Shown here in pieces: positions 52,126-60,024 of a DNA stretch of 64,000 nt. The first letter of the stretch is position 1. Each line of letters opens with the position of its first letter. Location: the NCBI GenBank assembly GCA_934169745.1, contig CAKPOE010000002.1, forward strand, positions 124,001 through 188,000, read 5' to 3'. The notes under the pieces were generated by a model. That model made no database searches, was not told the DNA's origin, and worked only from the letters and a program-made list of their open reading frames with translations. A program made the translations under genes and the position numbers. The stretch is from an uncultured Clostridia bacterium (GTDB lineage Bacteria; Bacillota; Clostridia; TANB77; UBA1234).

Positions 52126-52961
52126 AATTTTTCGCCACTACCTAAAGTCTCGATGTATTTAGCACCAAATCTTTCATAATAGTTATCTAAGTTAGTTTTC
52201 AAATATAACCTTTCTATTCCTCTTTTTTTCGCCTCTTGCAGAATTGCATCATTTAAAATCTTTGAACAGCCTATTTTCCTATATTCTTCTTTAACAAACA
52301 TAGTTGCATACCACGGAGTTAAATCAGGTTTCTCATCACAATCATTTGGAAATATTGATACAAATCCTACTAATTCCTGTCTGAAAACAAGTAATAATTT
52401 GCAATAATCTTTTTCATTTAGTTTTCTTTTTATATTATCGATTTTGTTTTTTATTTTAGTTTCAAACTCTTCATCTGTTAATCCACACTTTCCCCACTCC
52501 TGTTGTGTAAGTGTAGCAATCTCTTCTATATATTCCTGATGTTCTTTTGCATTACAAATCTCAAAACCTTCGTACAAAAACTTAATTATATTTTCAATAT
52601 CTTTTTGGTCTTTAGGCAAATTCCTTTTCTTTTTATCTTTCAGAATTATTCCTAGTTTTTGAACCGGATAACCATCAACTATATCATATTCAAACTTATA
52701 TTTAGAATCATTTTTATCATTGACCACGATTTCAACATCATCACACAACTTGTAAAAACCATACTCATTTCTATTATTTTCATCAAGATGATATTTATTC
52801 TTCAGCACATTCTCAAACAATTCTTGAGAAACACATAAATCAATATCTCCAACCTTTTCTCTAAGGCCATATAAAAGAAGACATCCACTTGACAATATGT
52901 AATACTCGCCAACAGGCAAATTTAAAGAATTTAGTTTTTCAATAAATGCTTGTTTATCCAT
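52104..52961 (-). CDS. Nucleotidyltransferase-like plus GNAT fusion protein
   Basis: 285 residues. The N-terminal part (1-120) has the pattern of MNT-type nucleotidyltransferases: YYILSSGCLLLYGLREKVGDIDLCV, with GDIDL as the metal site. From about 150 a GNAT domain follows: LLLVFRQELVGFVSIFPND, TPWYATMFVKEEYRKIGCSKILNDAI, with the acetyl-CoA loop written RKIGCS. A fusion of these two activities resembles aminoglycoside-modifying or small-molecule tailoring proteins but no substrate can be inferred. The last 10 residues overlap an ogt remnant in another frame, so the C terminus may have been altered. Confidence 0.75.
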   Translation of the reverse strand: MDKQAFIEKLNSLNLPVGEYYILSSGCLLLYGLREKVGDIDLCVSQELFENVLKNKYHLDENNRNEYGFYKLCDDVEIVVNDKNDSKYKFEYDIVDGYPVQKLGIILKDKKKRNLPKDQKDIENIIKFLYEGFEICNAKEHQEYIEEIATLTQQEWGKCGLTDEEFETKIKNKIDNIKRKLNEKDYCKLLLVFRQELVGFVSIFPNDCDEKPDLTPWYATMFVKEEYRKIGCSKILNDAILQEAKKRGIERLYLKTNLDNYYERFGAKYIETLGSGEKLYNYTVS

Positions 52962-52978
52962 AACATCCTCCTTTTCAA

Positions 52979-53755
52979 TTATCCTAGTGCTACATCCAAA
53001 ATCATCATTATTACAAAACCAGCAGCAACTCCCAGTGTAGCTACGTCCGAATAATTTCCAGCTTGTGACTCTGGAACCAGTTCCTCAATCACTACATATA
53101 TCATTGCTCCAGCAGCAAATGATAGCAAGTATGGAAGTATTGGAACCACAAGACTTGTAAGCAATATTGTTATAATTGCACCTATCGGCTCTACAATTCC
53201 AGAAAGGGTACCACACAAGAAAGCTTTTACTTTTGACATTCCCTCACTTTTTAATGGCATTGATATTATTGCACCTTCCGGAAAATTTTGAATAGCAATG
53301 CCTATAGCAAGAGCAAATGCTCCCGCCATTGTTATTCCTGCATCTCCTATAATGGCTCCAGCAAATGTAACACCTACAGCCATTCCTTCCGGTATATTAT
53401 GAAGTGTAACCGCAAGCACCATCATTGTTGTCTTCTTTAGTTTTGCTTTTAATCCTTCTGGCTCACTCTGATTTGTATGTAAATGAGGTATTATTTTATC
53501 AAGCATCAATAGAAATAACACACCTATTAAGAAGCCAACGGCAGCAGGTAGCCACGAAATCATCCCTTGATTTTTTGCCATTTCTATTGACGGAATAAGT
53601 AAAGACCATACCGAAGCCGCAATCATAACACCGGAAGCAAATCCCAATAGTACTTTTTCTAATTTAGAATTCATTTTATTTCGCATTAAAAATACCATTG
53701 CAGAACCAAGCATAGTTCCCAAAAACGGTATTGCAAGACCAATCACTAAATTCAT
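52979..53755 (-). CDS. ZIP-family metal transporter
   Basis: 258 residues from the ATG at 53755, behind GGGGAGAG. Eight membrane helices, a loop with His residues (IIPHLHTNQ), and metal motifs HNIPEGMAVGVTFAG and QNFPEGAIISMPL. It is a paralogue of the 40485 gene; the two share long stretches in helices 4-8. It imports divalent metal ions. Confidence 0.92.
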   Translation of the reverse strand: MNLVIGLAIPFLGTMLGSAMVFLMRNKMNSKLEKVLLGFASGVMIAASVWSLLIPSIEMAKNQGMISWLPAAVGFLIGVLFLLMLDKIIPHLHTNQSEPEGLKAKLKKTTMMVLAVTLHNIPEGMAVGVTFAGAIIGDAGITMAGAFALAIGIAIQNFPEGAIISMPLKSEGMSKVKAFLCGTLSGIVEPIGAIITILLTSLVVPILPYLLSFAAGAMIYVVIEELVPESQAGNYSDVATLGVAAGFVIMMILDVALG

Positions 53756-53816
53756 TTTTCTCTCCCCTTTTTCAAGAATATTATACACTTAAAATCAATG
53801 ATTCGGCAATATTATA

Positions 53817-54338
53817 TTATTTTTCTTCTTCATACCAACTTTTGGCACGCGTTATTAAGTCAGTAACATAGACACTTTTAACCGTTTTATATTCTTTTCT
53901 TTCTCTAATTCCATCATCTATAATCTTCTTTTTGAAATTTGAATAGTTCTGTGCTTCCACTTTATTATTCAACAAATATTCCTTAAGAATAATGAATTCT
54001 GCATATCTTTCTGTGTTCGAAATGACTAAATGTATATGAACATCACCCGAACCCGTTTCAGTACTTTTTGAGGAAAAGAATTGGTATACTTCAGTTTTAG
54101 ATTTTGCACTAGAATAAAAACCTCTATTTTCTAGAATTTTCGAAATCTCTTCAAACTGTTTTTCATCTTTAGCACCAATAAGAACATCAATTATGTTTTT
54201 CCCACAAATGTCCGGAATGGCTGTAGAACCAACATGAGTGATAGGAATAGATATATCTAAATATTCTCTTAAACTTTTCTCAATCTCATTATACAATTTC
54301 TTATTCTCTAAAAAATCTTGCTTAATTAAAGTTACCAC
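53817..54338 (-). CDS. GrpB/UPF0157 family protein
   Basis: 173 residues from a GTG at 54338 behind GAGGTGAG. ISIPITHVGSTAIPDICGKNIIDVLIG is the family signature, a nucleotidyltransferase-like fold. Members occur alone or fused to CoaE; the function is not settled. Single gene, 60 bases after the ZIP gene start. Confidence 0.88.
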   Translation of the reverse strand: MVTLIKQDFLENKKLYNEIEKSLREYLDISIPITHVGSTAIPDICGKNIIDVLIGAKDEKQFEEISKILENRGFYSSAKSKTEVYQFFSSKSTETGSGDVHIHLVISNTERYAEFIILKEYLLNNKVEAQNYSNFKKKIIDDGIRERKEYKTVKSVYVTDLITRAKSWYEEEK

Positions 54339-54661
54339 AAACTCACCTCTTATGCTTTATATTTCAACACAGTTGTGTAATAATGTCAATGTGTTTTACA
54401 TTTAAGATACCCTAATTCTTCTTTTTTGTAGGTATCCTTACTTCTTATAATACTTTTCGTCCATTATTCTCTTTTTGTATTTAGTTGAATCTGTGTACAT
54501 TTTTAAATTATATCCACCTAGTTCGTAATTACACCATTCTCCTTTCATCGAGTATGATGCTATACTTCGACACTATTTTTTCTTTCCAACAACTTTTTAT
54601 ATACTTTTCTGTCTAAAGTATTTTTGTATTGCTATCTTTCACGTATTATTTGCTATCTTAC
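54339..54661. other. Gene-poor stretch with possible gene scrap
   Basis: No full gene is seen. On the minus strand 54548-54438 is open for 36 codons (MKGEWCNYELGGYNLKMY), with no good ribosome binding site and stops just upstream. It could be the end of a lost gene, but nothing identifies it. Confidence 0.3.
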
Positions 54662-54701
54662 AAAAAAATCCCTCTGCTTTTCATTGCAGAGGGATTTTTT
54701 T
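54662..54701 (-). terminator. Strong terminator of the small basic-protein gene
   Basis: AAAAAAATCCCTCTGC and GCAGAGGGATTTTTTT pair over 16 bases around an 8-base loop. Confidence 0.92.
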
Positions 54702-54703
54702 AA

Positions 54704-54922
54704 TTACTTCTTACCGTCGCGATTGGGTCCCGCGACTCCCTGCCGCCCAGATTTAGGGCTATAGAAAGTATGCGAGCCTTCGTAGTCTTTGGAATTCATC
54801 TGATCAACCTGAACATCATGGCTATCTTTGGAACCAGAATAATTGGACCAGGAATAGCCTTTTTCATCCTTCCGTTTAGTGCCACCTTGAGTGCTACGAT
54901 CAGATACCATAGGAGTAGTCAT
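54704..54922 (-). CDS. Small polar, probably disordered protein
   Basis: 72 residues from the ATG at 54922, set by AAGGAGGACATAAAT. It is almost free of hydrophobic residues and rich in Ser, Lys, Asp and Gly (TQGGTKRKDEKGYSWSNYSG; PKSGRQGVAGPNRDGKK). No family recognised; low complexity suggests it is unfolded, perhaps nucleic-acid-binding or structural. It has a consensus promoter and a very strong terminator, so it should be well expressed. GC-richer than its AT-rich surroundings. Confidence 0.7.
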   Translation of the reverse strand: MTTPMVSDRSTQGGTKRKDEKGYSWSNYSGSKDSHDVQVDQMNSKDYEGSHTFYSPKSGRQGVAGPNRDGKK

Positions 54923-54963
54923 ATTTATGTCCTCCTTTTTCATTAAACCTTTCGGTCAAATGG

Positions 54964-54992
54964 ATTGTACCACGTTTCTACTTTTATGTCAA
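54964..54992 (-). promoter_or_regulatory. Consensus promoter of the small polar protein
   Basis: TTGACA (54987-54992), a 17-base spacer and TACAAT (54964-54969), with AAGGAGGA about 25 bases downstream. Confidence 0.78.
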
Positions 54993-55137
54993 CTTTTTTT
55001 TTGCATCATTAATCCTATCTTTTTGCTATGTACTACTCTACTATACTTGAGATCGTAGAAATTAATTTTTCTGTATTCTAATTTTTGACTTACATCCCAT
55101 TTTCTACTTTAAAAAGCAGTATTCTTATTATAAAAAA

Positions 55138-55803
55138 TTATTGTATATTAATGTTTCTGAGTATATCTTTCAAATCTAATAAATTTCTGCGAGGGTCAGT
55201 TAACATGCATCCAATGTGAGATAAAACATATACACTTGCTATTATTACTCCGGCGCAAAATGTTGCTATTATAGTCAATACGATAATATTGCTTATATCC
55301 TTAATCTCCAGATTGGTTATGTAGACAGAAATCACAGATACTATTACCGGGACAATAACACTTAGAAATTTTTCCTTTATCTTGCTTGGTGGATATTTAC
55401 TTTCAAGATCTTCATTAACATATATTAAAAACTTCTCCTTATCCTTGTCTGTAATATTATTAGATTTGAAATACGCCATCAGCTTTTTCTCTTGGTATTC
55501 AAAGTATGCTGGCAAAAATTTTTGATTGTTAAATAGCACTAACCAGTTAACTCTCACTTTTTTGCCCTGCAACTCCTTCTGCAATTCTCTTTTGTATATC
55601 TCAAAGTAAAAAGCAAAAAATAATACAAAAATAGCACCAACCACCATTATCGTAATTATTGTATTCAAACCTAATTTATAAAATATGATACAAACAGCGA
55701 ATATGATAATTACCATCATATCCCAAATGTACCAAAACTTCTTCATAAATATATTTTCTATACAACATTCATTTTCAAAAAAATTCAACATTCTATTATA
55801 CAT
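55138..55803 (-). CDS. Unknown membrane protein (four helices)
   Basis: 221 residues. Two membrane helices lie near residues 24-70 (IWDMMVIIIFAVCIIFYKLG and IITIMVVGAIFVLFFAFYF) and two near 145-195. A soluble charged part of about 75 residues lies between them (QEKKLMAYFKSNNITDKDKEK). No family recognised. It very likely sits in the cell membrane with the soluble part inside. AGAGGTGTAAGTATT precedes the ATG. The small ORF upstream ends 15 bases before it. Confidence 0.7.
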   Translation of the reverse strand: MYNRMLNFFENECCIENIFMKKFWYIWDMMVIIIFAVCIIFYKLGLNTIITIMVVGAIFVLFFAFYFEIYKRELQKELQGKKVRVNWLVLFNNQKFLPAYFEYQEKKLMAYFKSNNITDKDKEKFLIYVNEDLESKYPPSKIKEKFLSVIVPVIVSVISVYITNLEIKDISNIIVLTIIATFCAGVIIASVYVLSHIGCMLTDPRRNLLDLKDILRNINIQ

Positions 55804-55818
55804 AATACTTACACCTCT

Positions 55819-55956
55819 CTATATTTGTCGAATCATATCATACTCCATCGCTACTTGTCTATATAAATCTTCTATTCTGTGTACAGTATCATCCTCTATT
55901 TCTGCTTCAAAAACTTTTAATAAATTTTTACTAATTTCAACTTGATATTTTAGCAT
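55819..55956 (-). CDS. Possible small helical protein
   Basis: 45 codons from the ATG at 55956 (MLKYQVEISKNLLKVFEAEI, ending EYDMIRQI). The peptide is charged and helical. No site lies at the right distance: GGAGAAA is about 20 bases upstream, and the frame stays open to 55980. It ends 15 bases before the membrane-protein gene, so it may be its upstream partner or a trimmed gene. Confidence 0.35.
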   Translation of the reverse strand: MLKYQVEISKNLLKVFEAEIEDDTVHRIEDLYRQVAMEYDMIRQI

Positions 55957-55980
55957 TGATTTTTCATTATTATTTCTCCA

Positions 55981-56273
55981 AATTTTTTAGTGTAGTCTCA
56001 ACAAAAGAGATACACTTTACTCTCCAAGTTTGAATAATTAAAAGAGTGAAAGCCGAACCTCTTCTAACATTGTGTTTATAATAATTATCAAATTTTAGCT
56101 ATGATGTATAACTTGAAGTATCACCTTCGAGTTATGAAAATTCAATTAGTCATTCTTGAACTTTATTGAAGTATTTAGTTTTTATCGAAATCTAAGTGCA
56201 TACAGCACTTTTTTGAGGATATAGTACACATTATTATCTATAGTCTCACATTTTTACTTACTTAATATTTTAA
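55981..56273. other. Stretch without recognisable genes
   Basis: AT-rich, with stops in all frames. No convincing promoter, repeat or RNA gene was seen. Confidence 0.5.
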
Positions 56274-56593
56274 TTATAAAACTTTCATATCTTCATCTAA
56301 TACTTTTATCAATTTCCAAGAATATGTATTATCAGCTGGGAGATATCCATTAAAAGTATTTCCATTTGCATATTTAATATATCCATAAGGACTACAATGT
56401 TTTCTATCAGGTTTAATTTTTATTGTATTAACAATACACCAATTTCCAGTATTCCAACTGTCACGCATAATCATTATCTTTTTAAAATTATTCTTTTTTG
56501 CCAAAGATAAAATAGTATCATATTCAGTTTTGTCACTTATAACAATCGCCTCTTTCTATTCCAAATTTCATCTAAACTATTTGTTATCATCAT
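56274..56593 (-). pseudogene. Unknown small gene with a frameshift
   Basis: The open part at 56274-56504 encodes 76 residues (KKIMIMRDSWNTGNWCIVNT to KLIKVLDEDMKVL). Upstream in the same frame the sequence reads VISDKTEYDTILSLAKKN and continues, after a one-base shift near 56545, into a second frame starting MITNSLDEIWNRK at about 56590. Joined, this gives one chain of about 105 residues, so the gene is probably broken by a one-base loss. No family recognised. Confidence 0.5.
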
Positions 56594-56768
56594 TTTTGTA
56601 AATTATTAATTTTATTTGCAATTCCATTAAATTAATTCTTTCATTTTCAGTTATTTTTTCCTTAATAATGTAATTATAATCCTTATCAAGTAAATTCCAT
56701 CTAACTGCTGCTTTTAACAATTGATTGAGAACATTCATTATTTCATTAATTGTTTTAGTAGGCTTAGT
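56577..56768 (-). pseudogene. Possible remnant of a tyrosine-recombinase core-binding domain
   Basis: 64 codons between two stops: PTKTINEIMNVLNQLLKAAV, RWNLLDKDYN, then a polar tail. The pattern T-I-N-x-I-M-x-x-L-x-x-x-L-K-x-A-V-R-W is that of the SAM-like N-terminal domain of phage-type integrases. The catalytic domain is absent. By-eye resemblance only; a simple helical ORF is the alternative. Confidence 0.35.
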
Positions 56769-56789
56769 TCAGATATTGTCATATTTGAA

Positions 56790-57668
56790 TCAATAATTAT
56801 TTTTTTCTTTTATTGGAAACCATACTTCACACCTCGTTAATGGATAATTATCTTCCAAATATTCATCATTATAGCATTCAAAAGCAATTTCATAATTATC
56901 ATCAATTTCATATTCTTTATGTTTTTTTATCCATTCATTATAAAAATATGATTTTATAGCACTTATAGTAATATCTTTATTAATACTTTCCTCATTAAAT
57001 TTAACCCATTTTTGCTTTGGTACTTTAATAATCCTAAAATCTTTAGGATAGTATCCAAATGGACTATAATAATTTCCGTAAAATGTATCTGGAGCTGTTC
57101 TTTCCTCATCTAAGTAATAATATAATTCAAACATTTTCCCATTTCCATTAATAATAGCCATATCTTCAAAATCATTTTCTATTGTAAGAATATTTTCTGA
57201 AAGCAAATCTATATCAGAAATTCCTATAAATTTCATTTCTTCTTCATCTGCAATAGTATAATCTTTAACTTCACCTATATATTGTGAATAATCCTCAATA
57301 TACATTGAATTTAAATATTTATTACTTATATTTTCGATTTTTTCTCTACGTCTTAATTGTATTGGAGTAATTCCAAAAACATCCTTAAAGGCTTTTGTAA
57401 ATCCATCCGCACTGTATAAATATTTTTCTGCAATATCTGCAATATTTTTCTTTGATGTTATCAATTCTCCAAAAGCAAATGACATTTTTCTTCTTTTTAC
57501 ATATTCTTGAATATTCATATTAGCATATTTTTGAAAAATCCTTGAACAGTAATGTTGTTCGTACCCACAAACTTCAGCAACATCTTTATTAGTTATTTCT
57601 TCACTATTTTTTATTTTTTCTTCAATATATTCTATTGCTCTATTAAACACACTAATTAAATTGCTCAT
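56790..57668 (-). CDS. AraC-family regulator with GyrI-like effector domain
   Basis: 292 residues. The N-terminal AraC HTH pair covers 10-110 (TNKDVAEVCGYEQHYCSRIFQ; NIADIAEKYLYSADGFTKAFKDVFGITP). The C-terminal half (about 135-290) is the effector-binding domain of the Rob/GyrI type (AIINGNGKMFELYYYLDEE; CYNDEYLEDNYPLTRCEVWFPI). Such regulators control efflux or stress genes upon binding small molecules. GGAGAATGAA precedes the ATG, and a palindrome at 57690 may be its operator. Confidence 0.9.
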   Translation of the reverse strand: MSNLISVFNRAIEYIEEKIKNSEEITNKDVAEVCGYEQHYCSRIFQKYANMNIQEYVKRRKMSFAFGELITSKKNIADIAEKYLYSADGFTKAFKDVFGITPIQLRRREKIENISNKYLNSMYIEDYSQYIGEVKDYTIADEEEMKFIGISDIDLLSENILTIENDFEDMAIINGNGKMFELYYYLDEERTAPDTFYGNYYSPFGYYPKDFRIIKVPKQKWVKFNEESINKDITISAIKSYFYNEWIKKHKEYEIDDNYEIAFECYNDEYLEDNYPLTRCEVWFPIKEKNNY

Positions 57669-57689
57669 TTCATTCTCCTTTCATATTTA

Positions 57690-57705
57690 ATCAAATATAT
57701 TTGAT
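57690..57705. promoter_or_regulatory. Palindromic operator candidate before the AraC gene
   Basis: ATCAAATATATTTGAT is a perfect 16-bp palindrome, 22 bases upstream of the start codon, placed where a repressor would cover the leader. Confidence 0.45.
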
Positions 57706-57828
57706 ACATATATAATAACAAAATTTGTATTATAAATCTCGAATACAAAAAACTTTATTTTTAATTTTTGTGTTTTGCTATTCAAAAGAATTTATTGATA
57801 TTTAAGTATTTTTATAAACTTACCAAAA

Positions 57829-57866
57829 GCAATCCGACTCAAATGAATATTTTTGAGTCGGATTGC
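57829..57866 (-). terminator. Terminator-like perfect 15-bp inverted repeat
   Basis: GCAATCCGACTCAAA (57829-57843) pairs with TTTGAGTCGGATTGC (57852-57866). Read leftward it is followed by TTTTGG. It probably ends the ftsZ-like transcript before the AraC gene. Confidence 0.7.
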
Positions 57867-57941
57867 ACAGTACTTTTATAATTATATCACATTGAGTTTT
57901 ATTATTTTTGAATAATATCGTGCTTTGAAAAAATTCTTATT

Positions 57942-58321
57942 TTATAAATAGTCTTCCAAATATTTTCTGATTTTTATATCTGCTATGTATTTCTTTAATC
58001 CTGCTATTCTTGAATTTATATAATACATATGTTCAATATAATCTAATCCGTTTATATTCTCTTTTATTTCTTCTAAAAATTTTATCTTTTTTTCAATTAT
58101 AGGTACTTCACTTCCAGGTCATGATGCAAATGTAGAAAACAACGGAATTTTCTTAAAATCCTCTGTTGACTTGTTTAATCTTAGAAATTATAACATATAT
58201 TCTTCCTTCTTACTAGGAAATGATGAATTAATAACTTCAAAAATATTGACTATTTTTTCACTATCTTGATAATTATTTTGAATATATTTTTCGGTCCATT
58301 TTTCGCAGTAATTTAAGTGCT
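57942..58321 (-). pseudogene. Broken gene with two internal stops
   Basis: One frame reads through about 125 codons (KKHLNYCEKWTEKYIQNNYQ to KYIADIKIRKYLEDYL), interrupted by TAA after EEYML and TGA after PLFSTFAS. The text on either side is clearly coding in character, in host codon use. No family recognised. It starts right after the ftsZ-like stop with no start codon, so the 5' end may be lost too. Confidence 0.65.
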
Positions 58322-58323
58322 TC

Positions 58324-59262
58324 TTAATCAATACCTGTCGCTATTACAGTAACAATTACTTCATCACCTAAACTCTCATCAATAACTGTTCCAAATATAA
58401 CATCTGCATTTGTATCTACTCTATCATTTATAACACCTATAGCTGTGTTGATTTCATTTAGTCTTAATGCTTTTTCTCCGCCAGTCACATTAAAAATAAT
58501 TCCTTTGGCATTATCTATTTGATATTCTGTAAGTGGATTATCTATCGCTTTCTTGGTTGCCTTAACAACTGCATCCTCTCCTTTTTCTTTACCGATTCCC
58601 ATATATCCTTTTCCGTTGTAACCCAACACCGTTTGAATATCAGCAAAGTCTAAATTGATTTCTCCAACCGAAGTTATAATATCTGTAACACTTTGAATTC
58701 CTTGCTTCAACACATTGTCTGCCAGCTTAAAAGACTCTTGTATTGTAGTTTTGGGTTCTGCTGTTTGTAGTAATTTATCATTACAAATAACAATTAAGGC
58801 ATTCACATTATCTTTTAACTTTTCTATTCCTCTCTCTGCTCTACTAATTCTTCCTCTTCCCTCAAAAGTAAACGGTCTTGTTACTATTGCAATTGTCAAT
58901 ATTCCCATCTCTTTTGCTATTCTTGCTACAACAGGCAAGGCCCCTGTACCTGTTCCTCCGCCCATTCCAGCAGTCAGAAAAACCATATCAGTATTTTCAA
59001 GCAGCATTCTTATTTCATTCTCACTTTCCAGTGCCGATTTTTCGCCAACTAGTTCATCAGCACCAGCGCCTAGTCCCTTTGTGGTCTCTAACCCAATTTG
59101 TAGTACATTCTTCGTTTCTGCTCTTTGTAATATTTTTGCTTCAGTATTAATTAAAATTGTTTCAACATTTTTGACCTTGTCCTTAATAATATTGGTTACG
59201 GCATTATTTCCTCCTCCACCAATTCCAATCACTTTGATTTTCAAGTTGTTTTCAACTTCCAT
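58324..59262 (-). CDS. FtsZ paralogue lacking the C-terminal tail
   Basis: 312 residues from the ATG at 59262, which follows AAAGGAGAA. All GTPase elements are present: KVIGIGGGGNNAV, the tubulin signature MGGGTGTGALP, RAERGIEKL, and the T7 loop NLDFADIQTVL that supplies the catalytic Asp to the next subunit. The chain ends at VIVTVIATGID, the last strand of the globular domain. The flexible linker and conserved tail that bind FtsA or SepF are missing; cell-division FtsZ is usually 60 or more residues longer. It should form GTP-driven filaments but not join the division ring by the normal anchor. It lies in a cluster with an unknown gene and a WYL regulator. Confidence 0.88.
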   Translation of the reverse strand: MEVENNLKIKVIGIGGGGNNAVTNIIKDKVKNVETILINTEAKILQRAETKNVLQIGLETTKGLGAGADELVGEKSALESENEIRMLLENTDMVFLTAGMGGGTGTGALPVVARIAKEMGILTIAIVTRPFTFEGRGRISRAERGIEKLKDNVNALIVICNDKLLQTAEPKTTIQESFKLADNVLKQGIQSVTDIITSVGEINLDFADIQTVLGYNGKGYMGIGKEKGEDAVVKATKKAIDNPLTEYQIDNAKGIIFNVTGGEKALRLNEINTAIGVINDRVDTNADVIFGTVIDESLGDEVIVTVIATGID

Positions 59263-59301
59263 CTCTATTCTCCTTTCCATCTTCTACACATTTTCTCAAA
59301 T

Positions 59302-59928
59302 TCAAATCTCTTTGTATTCACATGCTCTTGTCACTATTTTAATTACTCTTTTTGTTTCCAGAACAGGATGTGGCGCCTCTTCATAGAAATAGTCATCTTT
59401 CTCTTCTACTACAGCCAAACATTTTGTACCTGCCCTATCTACATATACTACGTCACCAACTCTTACACTTTTATCATCTGAAATATATGCATAATTTTTT
59501 GAACTATATGAGTCTATATACCTAACTTCAACGTATGTGTATTTTTTATTAAAATCCATCATTTTTGTTTTACTAAAAGTATTCAATTCCTTTGTCAAGT
59601 AATTATATAAATTCAATAATTGAGATCTATTTATAGTAACTGAATACTCTTGTTTATCATCTAATTCAATTATAATTTTCATTTTTATTTCATACTGATA
59701 GAAACTGAGTTTTATTCTATCCAGTTCAACATCTCTTGAATATCTATATTTGCTAAACAACATATTTTCAACATTTTCTACAATAGCAATTAAATTTTCA
59801 TAATTTACATTTAAAAACATTTCGTAATTCAAATAATTGTTTCTAATTTTTAAACTTAGACGATATTTCTTGAATTTTCTGTACAGGTCAAAAGTTAAGA
59901 AGCTATCTTTGTTTATTCTTAGTATCAT
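59302..59928 (-). CDS. Unknown protein upstream of the ftsZ-like gene
   Basis: 208 residues. The first 120 are basic and Tyr-rich (RKFKKYRLSLKIRNNYLNY). The C-terminal 75 (VEVRYIDSYSSKNYAYISDD, then VGDVVYVDRAG) form a small barrel seen in phage and accessory proteins, with the pattern sDD.s.kvGD.V. No enzymatic motif. TTACCTCC on the plus strand gives AGGAGGTAAG before the ATG. It ends 39 bases before the FtsZ-like start, so the two are probably one operon and may work together. Confidence 0.75.
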   Translation of the reverse strand: MILRINKDSFLTFDLYRKFKKYRLSLKIRNNYLNYEMFLNVNYENLIAIVENVENMLFSKYRYSRDVELDRIKLSFYQYEIKMKIIIELDDKQEYSVTINRSQLLNLYNYLTKELNTFSKTKMMDFNKKYTYVEVRYIDSYSSKNYAYISDDKSVRVGDVVYVDRAGTKCLAVVEEKDDYFYEEAPHPVLETKRVIKIVTRACEYKEI

Positions 59929-60024
59929 TGTACTTACCTCCTTTCGCCATATTTATTTTAAGATAAAAAAATACAACGCGCAACCTTGCTGGTCACGCAT
60001 TGCATGCTATTCTTTCATCAAAAA

